Assembly (NCBI GenBank): GCA_900548935.1 | Contig: URMR01000003.1 | Span: 1 to 34,729 of the forward strand | DNA from: an uncultured Collinsella sp. | GTDB lineage: Bacteria; Actinomycetota; Coriobacteriia; Coriobacteriales; Coriobacteriaceae | Length of the DNA: 34,729 bases | Direction: 5' to 3' | Part shown: piece after piece, positions 18,043 through 25,194 of the stretch | Layout: each line of letters begins with the position of its first letter | How positions within the stretch are numbered: position 1 is the stretch's first letter | Notes under the pieces: generated by a model | Database searches by the model: none | What the model was told of the DNA's origin: nothing | The model's input: only the letters and a program-made list of their open reading frames with translations | Translations under genes and position numbers: made by a program

Positions 18043-19898
18043 TGGCAGACGAGACCAAGACTCAAATTCCCAAGCCCACCCGCCAGCGTGGTCCCATGGG
18101 CCGCATGGGCGGCATGCGCCGCGGCGAAAAGGCCAAGGACTTTAAGGGCACCATGAGGCAGCTGCTCGGCTATATCGGCCAGCACAAGATTGCCGTGTTT
18201 GCCGCCGTCGCCTTTGCCGTGTGCTCGGTCATCTTTAATATTGTGGGACCCAAGGTGCTCGGTCAGGTTACGACCAAGCTGTTCGAGGGCCTGGTTGCCA
18301 AGGTCAACGGCACCGGCGATGTCGACTTTAACTGGATCGCCAAGACGCTCGGCTTTTTGCTCTGCCTGTACCTGGCGAGCTCTGCCTGCAGCCTGATCCA
18401 GGGCTGGCTCATGACCGGTGTCACGCAAAAGATTTGCTATCGCATGCGCAAAGAGATCGCCGCCAAGATCGCCGTCGTACCGATGAGCTACTTCAACGGT
18501 CACAGCAAGGGCGATGTGCTTAGCCGCATCACCAACGACGTCGACACGCTGGGCCAGTCGCTCAACCAGAGCGTGACGCAGCTCATCACGTCGGTCACGC
18601 AGATTATCGGCGTGCTCGTCATGATGCTGTCGATCAGCCTGCCGCTTACCGGCGTCACCGTGCTCACGCTGCCGGCCGCCGCGATTATCCTGGCCGTAAT
18701 GATTCACTTCTCGCAGCCGTACTTCCGAGAGCAGCAGCAGGTTCTGGGCGCCGTCAACGGCATTATCGAGGAGGATTTTGCCGGCCAAAACGTCATTCAG
18801 GTGTTCGACCGCGCCGAGGCTTCGATCGAGGAGTTCGACCGCCAAAACGACCGTCTCTTTATTAGTGGCTGGCGCTCGCAGTTCCTGTCGGGCCTGATGA
18901 TGCCGCTCATGAGCCTGGTGGGCAACATGGGTTACGTGGGCGTTGTCGTAGTGGGTGCGCAGCTCGCGCTGACCGGCAATGCCACGCCCGGCGACATCCA
19001 AAGCTTCATCCAGTACGTGCGCAACTTTACGCAGCCCGTGCAGCAGATGGGCAACGTGAGCAACACGATGCAGTCGATGGCAGCTGCCACCGAGCGTGTG
19101 TTTGAGTTCCTGGCCGCGCCCGAAGAGGAGCAGAAGGCCGACGCGCAAATTCCCGAAAAGCGCCCCGGCCATGTGGAATTTGACCATGTGAAGTTTGGCT
19201 ACACGCCCGACAAGACCATCATCCACGACTTTAGCTGCGAGGCTAAGCCCGGCCAGACCATCGCCATCGTCGGCCCCACCGGCGCAGGCAAGACCACGCT
19301 CATCAAGCTGCTACAGCGCTTCTACGACGTAGACGACGGTTCGCTGCGCGTCGAGGGCATCGACGTGCGCGACTGGGACCGCGCGGCGCTTCGCGGCGAG
19401 TTTGCCATGGTGTTGCAGGATACCTGGCTGTTTAACGGCACCATCCGCGAGAACATCCGCTATGGACGTCCCGATGCGAGCGATGCCGAGGTCGAGGCCG
19501 CTGCGCGTGCCGCGCGTTGCGACCACTTTATCCATACGCTCGCCGGCGGCTACGACTTTATGATCAACGAGGAGGGCACCAACCTGTCGCAGGGCCAGCG
19601 CCAGCTCGTGACCATCGCCCGTGCCATTTTGGCCGACCGCCCGGCGCTGATTCTGGACGAGGCGACCTCCAACGTGGATACCCGCACCGAGGAGCTTATC
19701 CAGCGCGCCATGGATGCGCTGATGCAGGGCCGCACGAGCTTTGTCATCGCACACCGCCTGTCCACGATCCGAAACGCCGACGTGATCCTGGTGATTCGCA
19801 ACGGCGACATCGTCGAGAAGGGCACGCACGACGAGCTGCTCGCCCAGGGCGGCTTCTACGCCGACCTGTACAATTCGCAGTTCGACGAAGCGGCATAA
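18042..19898 (+). CDS. ABC exporter half-transporter with catalytic ATPase site
   Basis: 618 residues: a basic N-terminal tail, six membrane segments and an ATPase domain with Walker A GPTGAGKTT, signature NLSQGQRQL, Walker B ALILDEATSNVD (catalytic Glu present) and switch His in VIAHRLST. It starts at the ATG overlapping the previous stop (TAATG), so translation is coupled. With the preceding subunit it should form a heterodimeric multidrug or lipid exporter. The substrate cannot be read from the sequence. A strong terminator follows. Confidence 0.9.
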   Translation: MADETKTQIPKPTRQRGPMGRMGGMRRGEKAKDFKGTMRQLLGYIGQHKIAVFAAVAFAVCSVIFNIVGPKVLGQVTTKLFEGLVAKVNGTGDVDFNWIAKTLGFLLCLYLASSACSLIQGWLMTGVTQKICYRMRKEIAAKIAVVPMSYFNGHSKGDVLSRITNDVDTLGQSLNQSVTQLITSVTQIIGVLVMMLSISLPLTGVTVLTLPAAAIILAVMIHFSQPYFREQQQVLGAVNGIIEEDFAGQNVIQVFDRAEASIEEFDRQNDRLFISGWRSQFLSGLMMPLMSLVGNMGYVGVVVVGAQLALTGNATPGDIQSFIQYVRNFTQPVQQMGNVSNTMQSMAAATERVFEFLAAPEEEQKADAQIPEKRPGHVEFDHVKFGYTPDKTIIHDFSCEAKPGQTIAIVGPTGAGKTTLIKLLQRFYDVDDGSLRVEGIDVRDWDRAALRGEFAMVLQDTWLFNGTIRENIRYGRPDASDAEVEAAARAARCDHFIHTLAGGYDFMINEEGTNLSQGQRQLVTIARAILADRPALILDEATSNVDTRTEELIQRAMDALMQGRTSFVIAHRLSTIRNADVILVIRNGDIVEKGTHDELLAQGGFYADLYNSQFDEAA

Positions 19899-19930
19899 AT
19901 TCTGCCGCAGGGAACGAATAACGCCCGAGA

Positions 19931-19963
19931 ACGGGGACGCAGGCAATCTGCGTCCCCGTTTTT
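19931..19963 (+). terminator. intrinsic terminator of the marR-ABC operon
   Basis: 12-bp perfect stem ACGGGGACGCAG/CTGCGTCCCCGT (19931-19942, 19948-19959) with a 5-base loop, followed by TTTTTGTTTT, 33 bases after the stop. Confidence 0.92.
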
Positions 19964-20017
19964 GTTTTGCAGCCCTCGAAACGCCTTCCCTGAGACCTCA
20001 TTGACGGCGCTTTCCAG

Positions 20018-20070
20018 ACCCTGTGGGCAAAAAATGGCAAATATGAGTACTGTTACCTTTTTGGTAACAG
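20018..20070 (+). repeat. family E element, copy E1
   Basis: A 33-base conserved block (20018-20050; key part TGTGGGCAAAAAATGG) followed by a hairpin CTGTTACC-TTTTT-GGTAACAG (20050-20070). The same block with one mismatch occurs inverted at 20225-20257, also followed by a hairpin whose sequence differs. A 14-base GC hairpin (GCCCG-TTAG-CGGGC, 20130-20143) lies between the copies. The 577-base gap 19899-20475 has no credible gene. Confidence 0.8.
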
Positions 20071-20206
20071 CCAAAACCGCCTCAAACGACCTCCTTGCGG
20101 CCTCTATACGCCTTCAAATTAATCAAAACGCCCGTTAGCGGGCTTCTGCGTGCCAACGTTAATGAACATATTTTTCACTTTGTCTATTATCTTGCTAGAC
20201 CGATAT

Positions 20207-20257
20207 GTTACTAGGTTAGCAACCGTACTCATATTTGGCATTTTTTGCCCACAGGGT
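20207..20257 (-). repeat. family E element, copy E2 (inverted)
   Basis: On the minus strand the conserved block (20225-20257) is followed by GTTGCT-AACCT-AGTAAC (20207-20223). Stem positions differ from E1 but still pair (one as G-U), as expected for a conserved structure. Confidence 0.78.
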
Positions 20258-20392
20258 GTTTCCTGGGGAACCGACAATAGCCTTAGGGTCCCGCGCGACG
20301 CCACTCCCTCCCGGTATCCGCCGACGTTCCCCCATATAAAACTTGCCAAAATAAACCTGTCCCTTTTCGGAAGGTTTCGGGGTGACAAGGGC

Positions 20393-20421
20393 TTGCACTT
20401 TAGCGTGCGACAGCGGATAAT
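20393..20421 (+). promoter_or_regulatory. promoter of the DAHP synthase gene
   Basis: -35 TTGCAC (20393-20398), 17-base spacer, -10 GATAAT (20416-20421), giving a leader of about 47 bases before the ATG at 20476. No T-box or Trp leader peptide was recognised. Confidence 0.6.
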
Positions 20422-20475
20422 GCCGAACACTCGACAATACGCTTATTGCTCTTTCTATAGATTGAGGAGGCCCTT

Positions 20476-21507
20476 ATGGCCATGGAATTCAAACGCAAGT
20501 TGCCGATCCCCATGGAGATCCGCGAGGAAATGCCGCTTTCCGCCGAGCTTACCGCCAAAAAGCAGGCATTCGACGCCGCGGTCGCCAAGGTCTTTACCGG
20601 CGAGGACGCGCGCAAGGTGCTCATCATCGGCCCGTGCTCTGCCGACCGAGAGGACTCGGTGCTTGAGTACATGAACCGACTGGCCAAGGTCGCCGAGGAG
20701 GTCAAGGACAAGCTCATCATCATTCCGCGCGTCTACACCAACAAGCCGCGCACCAAGGGCACCGGCTACAAGGGTCTGCTGCACAACCCCGACCCCGAGG
20801 CGCCCGATGACCTGCTCGAAGGCGTTAAGGCCATCCGCCACATGCACCTGCGCGTTATTGAGGAAACGGGCTTCTTTACCGCCGATGAGATGCTCTACCC
20901 GTCCAACTACCAATACCTCGTTGATCTGCTGAGCTATGTTGCCGTGGGCGCACGCTCGGTCGAGAACCAGGAGCATCGCCTGGTGTCGAGCGGCATTTCG
21001 GTACCCGTCGGCATGAAGAATCCCACTGCCGGATCTACCACCGTTATGCTCAACTCCATTTACGCCGCGCAGGCGCACCAGAGCTTCATCTTTCGCAACT
21101 GGGAGGTCGAGTGCGACGGCAATCCGCTCGCGCACGCCGTCATGCGTGGCTACATCGGCCTCGATGGCCGCACCTACCCCAACTACCACTACGAGCACCT
21201 GGAACGCCTGGCCGAGCGCTATACCGAGCACGCCGGCTATGCCAATCCGGCAGCGGTCATCGACTGCAACCACGACAACTCGGGCAAGCGTCCGTTGGAG
21301 CAGTATCGCATTTGCAAGGAGGTGCTCGACAGCTGCCGCCGCAACGAGTCCATCTCCAAGCTGGTCAAGGGCTTTATGATCGAGTCCTACCTGGAGGACG
21401 GCAACCAGCCGGTCGACGGGGGCGTCTTTGGCAAGTCGATCACCGACCCGTGCCTGGGCTGGGAAAAGACCGACTACCTCATCCACGAGATCGCGGAGCG
21501 GATTTAG
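20476..21507 (+). CDS. aroF: 3-deoxy-7-phosphoheptulonate (DAHP) synthase, class I
   Basis: First enzyme of the shikimate pathway: condenses phosphoenolpyruvate with erythrose-4-phosphate. 343 residues, near the ~350 of E. coli AroF/G/H. Visible motifs are IIGPCSA (metal-binding Cys), NKPRTKGTGYKG (PEP-binding KPRT), PVGMKNPT and DCNHDNSGK. GAGGAGG lies 6 bases before the ATG. The gene is alone, so the choice among aroF/G/H-type paralogues and the feedback inhibitor cannot be told from sequence. Confidence 0.92.
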   Translation: MAMEFKRKLPIPMEIREEMPLSAELTAKKQAFDAAVAKVFTGEDARKVLIIGPCSADREDSVLEYMNRLAKVAEEVKDKLIIIPRVYTNKPRTKGTGYKGLLHNPDPEAPDDLLEGVKAIRHMHLRVIEETGFFTADEMLYPSNYQYLVDLLSYVAVGARSVENQEHRLVSSGISVPVGMKNPTAGSTTVMLNSIYAAQAHQSFIFRNWEVECDGNPLAHAVMRGYIGLDGRTYPNYHYEHLERLAERYTEHAGYANPAAVIDCNHDNSGKRPLEQYRICKEVLDSCRRNESISKLVKGFMIESYLEDGNQPVDGGVFGKSITDPCLGWEKTDYLIHEIAERI

Positions 21508-21508
21508 A

Positions 21509-21536
21509 GTTACGGCGTTTTACCAAACGCCGTAAC
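21509..21536. other. 12-bp hairpin directly after the DAHP synthase stop
   Basis: GTTACGGCGTTT and AAACGCCGTAAC pair perfectly around TACC. It has no T-run on either side, so termination is uncertain; it may be a transcript-end stabiliser. Confidence 0.6.
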
Positions 21537-21549
21537 GGCTCGACGCTGC

Positions 21550-21654
21550 AAGCCCGCCAGAGCGGCAATCTGCCTTTCAGCTTCGGCGGCATGACCAGAA
21601 GGTCAATGCCGCCTCGCTTCAAGGCACCTTGCTCGCTCTGGCGGGCTTTCGCTG
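21550..21654 (-). ncRNA. element F1: conserved structured element (candidate RNA)
   Basis: Read on the minus strand: CAGCGAAA, stem P1 (perfect 15 bp, 21634-21648 with 21550-21564), conserved GCGAGCAAGGTG (its first bases lie in P1), stem P2 (TGCCTT with AAGGCA), hairpin P3 (GGCATTGACC-TTCT-GGTCATGCC with a bulged T), then conserved CAGATTGCCGCT leading into P1'. The copy at 34637 keeps the unpaired motifs but changes P2 and the base of P3 on both strands. Palindrome B1 lies 71 bases on its 5' side. Whether it acts as RNA or as DNA hairpin is unknown. Confidence 0.75.
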
Positions 21655-21724
21655 ACTTTTGCTCTACCTGCGGTGTTGGCGGGGTAGCTAATTTAGGATG
21701 GGGCTCTTTTAGCTGCCCGCAAAG

Positions 21725-21782
21725 TAGTCATTGGGGACGTTCTTGTTTGACTAGTCGTTTAAGAACGTCCCCAACGACTACC
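21725..21782 (-). repeat. family B palindrome, copy B1
   Basis: A 58-bp near-perfect palindrome centred on ACTAGT, with outer arms GTAGTC(A/G)TTGGGGACGTTCTT. Copy B2 at 34531 is 13 bases longer. In both places B lies on the 5' side of an F element, and the junction CCAATGACTAC followed by TTTGCG or TTGCG is shared, so B and F look like one composite unit. Confidence 0.85.
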
Positions 21783-21828
21783 CGGGGGAGTTGCCTTCCC
21801 TCGTGGCGGTCTTCTAGCGGAAAAACCA

Positions 21829-21947
21829 AGTGAGTAGGCTTTTTGCAGGAGGGCAAGCACGCCCCAAAACGCCACAGTTCTGACCTGCAGTTTTATAGAT
21901 CATTTGTCGCGATGTGCTCGGCAGGTTCAAAAAAGTCTACTCACTTG
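21829..21947. repeat. palindrome C2
   Basis: Terminal arms AAGTGAGTAG(G)CTTTTTG (21829-21846) and its inverse (21929-21947) match except for one base and one indel, around an 82-base interior with little internal pairing. It resembles a small non-autonomous inverted-repeat element; no target duplication is evident. No gene in 21508-22048. Confidence 0.6.
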
Positions 21948-21970
21948 TATCTGAGACGCACCAGGTTGGC

Positions 21971-22011
21971 AAAAACCGCCGCAAAAGGGCCCCTGGTCCC
22001 TTCGCGGCGGT
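21971..22011 (-). terminator. intrinsic terminator of the BceAB-type operon
   Basis: 8-bp stem ACCGCCGC/GCGGCGGT (21975-21982, 22004-22011) extended by inner AAGGG/CCCTT pairing, followed on the minus strand by TTTTTGCC. It lies about 40 bases after the permease stop. Confidence 0.85.
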
Positions 22012-22048
22012 CATACACCTCTGATTTTGCGACGATTTTGCCCGCTTG

Positions 22049-24271
22049 TTACTCGCTGTAGCGGGTGGCGATGGCGGCTCGCACCATGCCGGTGCTCATG
22101 AGGTAGGTCACCAGGAAGTAGCCACCGTATGCTGCCAGGAAGATTGCACAGGTGAGGCCCACGGTGCCGCCGATGCTCATATTTCCGAAAATGCTCACCA
22201 GCTCGATGATCACCTTAAGTGCCACAAAGGAGTGCGCCAAGCCCACCGCCAACGGGAACAGGAAGAACACCGCTTGTTGCGCCATCACCGAATGGCGAAT
22301 CTGGCGGTCCTCACAGCCGATCTGTGCCAGCACACGATAGCTGCGGCTGCCGTCGGCCACGTTGGAGAGTTGCTGGATCGACAGAATCGCCGCGCATGCA
22401 ACGACCAATACAAAGCCGATGTAGATGGCTAGGTAGCTAATAAGACCGTTCATTTGCGCTGCTTGCGTGTACATCTCGGAGCGTGTGATGAAGGTTCCCC
22501 ACGACCCCGGCTCCTTGCCGTCAACGAGCAGATTGTCAAGCACAGTGTATTTAATGCTCTCGTCTGCCTCGGTCGTATCCATCCCCTGTTTGTAGTTAAC
22601 GAGCAGGCTACTGGAATACGGCTGCAGATTAAGTTGGGACAACAGCTCGTCGGCAACGACGACGGTACCCGGATTACTGCCCATCGCCGAGTTGGCGATG
22701 GCCGCCGTATCTTCGTCCGACTTATCGGCTGCGGGCTTGAGCGTATGCCCGCCCAAGGTAAGGGCATGGCCGCCAGCCATATACTTGGTGTACATGTCGA
22801 CCAGCTCGCCGCCCATATCACACGTGAGCAGATACTGGTCGTGACCGATGTGCACCGGCTCCTCGCCCATCATCTGGCGCAGTTTGTTGTACTGGCTCGC
22901 CGGGGTCACAAAAAGACCCATCGCATCGGCATTGCTACCCCCGAACGCCTTGGGAAGCTTTTCGCCCATGGTCTTGCACATCTCACTTGGAGTCACCGAA
23001 GGATTCGAGCCGCCAAGCGGGTAACTCAGATACGAATCGATCTGCACATGCTCACCTGCAACATCGGCGATATTGACCTTCTTGCCGGTCTCGTCGTTGT
23101 TGTCCGCCGACTTGCCCTTACGATCGCCGTGCCATGGATCGCCGTGCCATGCGGAGTACAAATCGACCGTACTATCGGCCAGCACCATGCGATCGGCTTC
23201 AGACGGATTGACATACTCTTTGTAGTAGTCGAGCGTATCGGGCGTGTAATAGACATACGTCTGAGACACATCAACAGGGTTATAGCGCTCCAGGTTTTCG
23301 TTCATCACGTTGGCAATCGACATACCGCACGTCACCGAGGTGATGGCCAAAAACAGGAGCATCGCGATGACGCCCATCGAAAAGCACACCGTGTTGACCT
23401 TGGCCGCAAGCTGGCGCACGGTAAACATATTGAGGCCGCGCCAATACACGCTGCGCAGGCTCTGCAGCAGCTTAATGAGCATGCCCGAGAGTCCCCAGAA
23501 CAGGGCAAAGGTGCCCACGGTAACCATAGCGGTCGTAATACCAAACTGGTTCATGGCCTCTTGCAGCTTGCTGTCCGTCGCGGTTAGCGGGAACCCATCA
23601 CGTAGCAGACGGTAATAGGCCACGCCCACAAGCACCACGCCCACAGCAAAGATGGCAATCGCGATCCAGGGGTTGCGTGTCTTGATGCTCTCGTTGCGAC
23701 GCTCGGCACCCATAAGCTCGATGAGTTTAGTACGACGCACGGCGCGAAGGTTCAGCAGCAGCGTGAGCACAAACATTACGAGCATGCAGGCAAGGGTCAG
23801 ATTGAACGCATGCACCGAGAAAAAGAAGTGGAAATTGGCGATTTGTGTCTTAAAGAGCGAGGCCGTAAAGAACGTCATGAGCTGGGAGAGTCCCACACCC
23901 AGCACAATGCCGGCGACAAAGGCCACGACCGAGACAATCACCGTCTCGAGCGCCATGATCGTGGCGACGCGTCCGCGCCCCATGCCGAGCACCTGGTACA
24001 GGCCAAACTCCTTCTTGCGGCGTTTCATGATGAAGTTATTGGCATACACCATTAAAAAGGCCATGACACCGGCCAAAAAGTACGTCAGGTTGCCGAGCAT
24101 GCTGCCCATAACCTGCGCCAAGCCCTTTTCATCGATGCCGGCGATGTCGACCTGCATCGAGATGGTGTTAAAGGCATAGAAGACCGTGACGCCCAGGGTG
24201 AGCGTCAAAAGGTAGACGAGGTAGTCGCGGCCGGCGCGGCGGACGTTGCCCCAAGCGAGTTTACAGAGCAT
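22049..24271 (-). CDS. FtsX-type ABC permease, BceB-like
   Basis: 740 residues. An N-terminal FtsX block (MLCKLAWGNVRRAGRDYLVYLLTL, here split over the first membrane helix), about ten hydrophobic segments and a large ~200-250-residue extracytoplasmic domain in the middle (~310-560) fit the BceB/VraG group of peptide-antibiotic resistance and sensing transporters. ATG 24271 has GAGGG upstream and overlaps the ATPase gene's end by 11 bp; a GTG at 24283 is less likely. Most BceAB systems sit beside a BceRS two-component system; none is seen here. Substrate unknown. Confidence 0.85.
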   Translation of the reverse strand: MLCKLAWGNVRRAGRDYLVYLLTLTLGVTVFYAFNTISMQVDIAGIDEKGLAQVMGSMLGNLTYFLAGVMAFLMVYANNFIMKRRKKEFGLYQVLGMGRGRVATIMALETVIVSVVAFVAGIVLGVGLSQLMTFFTASLFKTQIANFHFFFSVHAFNLTLACMLVMFVLTLLLNLRAVRRTKLIELMGAERRNESIKTRNPWIAIAIFAVGVVLVGVAYYRLLRDGFPLTATDSKLQEAMNQFGITTAMVTVGTFALFWGLSGMLIKLLQSLRSVYWRGLNMFTVRQLAAKVNTVCFSMGVIAMLLFLAITSVTCGMSIANVMNENLERYNPVDVSQTYVYYTPDTLDYYKEYVNPSEADRMVLADSTVDLYSAWHGDPWHGDRKGKSADNNDETGKKVNIADVAGEHVQIDSYLSYPLGGSNPSVTPSEMCKTMGEKLPKAFGGSNADAMGLFVTPASQYNKLRQMMGEEPVHIGHDQYLLTCDMGGELVDMYTKYMAGGHALTLGGHTLKPAADKSDEDTAAIANSAMGSNPGTVVVADELLSQLNLQPYSSSLLVNYKQGMDTTEADESIKYTVLDNLLVDGKEPGSWGTFITRSEMYTQAAQMNGLISYLAIYIGFVLVVACAAILSIQQLSNVADGSRSYRVLAQIGCEDRQIRHSVMAQQAVFFLFPLAVGLAHSFVALKVIIELVSIFGNMSIGGTVGLTCAIFLAAYGGYFLVTYLMSTGMVRAAIATRYSE

Positions 24272-25046
24272 CGGAGCCCTCACCGCCCATCATGGCAACG
24301 ACCTCCATAATGCGGTCGAAGAACTCTCGGCGGTCGGTGTCGCCGCGGCGCAGCTCGGTGAAGATCTTGCCGTCGCGGATAAACAGCACACGGCTCGTGT
24401 AGCTGGCGGCAAAGCTGTCGTGCGTGACCATGAGCACGGTGGCGCGCAGGCGGCGGTTGAGGGCCTCTAGGCTCTCGAGCAACAGGCGGGCGCTTTTGGA
24501 GTCGAGGGCGCCGGTAGGCTCGTCGGCCATGATCATGGTGGGGTCGGTGACGAGCGCGCGAGCCGCGGCAACGCGCTGCTGCTGACCGCCGGACATCTGG
24601 TAGGGATACTTGTCGAGCACCTGGCTGATGGACAGGCGCGCTGCCACATCCTGCACGCGGGTCGAAATCTCTGCCGAGTTTGCGCGGGCGATGGTGAGCG
24701 GTAGGGCGATGTTCTCGCGTGCCGTGAGCGTATCGAGCAGGTTGGAGTCCTGGAAGATAAAGCCGAGCTCCTCGCGGCGGAACTGCGAAAGCTTAGCCTG
24801 CTTCATGCGTGTTACGTCCTGGCCGTTGATGCGGATCGTGCCACTTGTGGCGCTATCGATGGTCGAAACGCAGTTGAGCAACGTCGACTTGCCCGAGCCC
24901 GAAGCGCCCATGATGCCAACAAATTCGCCACGGTTGACGGTAAAGCTGACGTCGTTGAGCGCGCGGGTCACGTTGCCCAGCGCTCCATATACCTTTTCGA
25001 GATGCGCGACCTCCAGTACCGGGGTCGCCATGTGCGTGGTTTGCAT
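24261..25046 (-). CDS. ABC transporter ATPase, BceA/MacB-like
   Basis: 261 residues, cytosolic ATPase of the permease encoded next. Walker A GASGSGKST, Q-loop FQDSNLLD, signature MSGGQQQR, Walker B MIMADEPTGALD and H-loop VTHD are all present, so it should be active. ATG 25046 has AAAGGA at good spacing. The gene overlaps the permease start, so the two are translationally coupled. Divergent from the NUDIX-Vsr gene across a 148-base gap. Confidence 0.92.
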   Translation of the reverse strand: MQTTHMATPVLEVAHLEKVYGALGNVTRALNDVSFTVNRGEFVGIMGASGSGKSTLLNCVSTIDSATSGTIRINGQDVTRMKQAKLSQFRREELGFIFQDSNLLDTLTARENIALPLTIARANSAEISTRVQDVAARLSISQVLDKYPYQMSGGQQQRVAAARALVTDPTMIMADEPTGALDSKSARLLLESLEALNRRLRATVLMVTHDSFAASYTSRVLFIRDGKIFTELRRGDTDRREFFDRIMEVVAMMGGEGSDAL

Positions 25047-25129
25047 ACCGAGTCCTTTCTTGCGATTAGTCTACGGCATCTATAGTCGCAAGAAGACGAG
25101 TCAGCTACCATCGATATGGCTTACGCTTG

Positions 25130-25147
25130 CCTTACCGTTGTGTAAGG
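25130..25147. promoter_or_regulatory. small inverted repeat in a divergent promoter region
   Basis: CCTTAC (25130-25135) and GTAAGG (25142-25147) around six bases, between the BceA-type gene and the NUDIX-Vsr gene. A regulator-binding site is possible; nothing else supports it. Confidence 0.3.
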
Positions 25148-25194
25148 TACGGATAGCTACCCTGCCACGTGTTGACGTTGAGAGAGGACTCCTG

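Noticed and set aside
20281..20300. T-box-like AGGGT...CCGCG motif upstream of aroF
   Set aside because: The invariant T-box core (AGGGTGGNACCGCG) is not present and no terminator/antiterminator pair could be drawn; a normal promoter lies downstream of it.
21829..21947. C1 and C2 as one repeat family
   Set aside because: They share only GAGTAGGCTTT at one end; interiors do not align, so they are listed separately.
24610..25194. N-terminal extension of the NUDIX-Vsr frame to 524 residues
   Set aside because: The upstream part runs antisense through the ABC ATPase gene and lacks NUDIX similarity; TTG at 25195 with GAGAGGA begins right at the domain.
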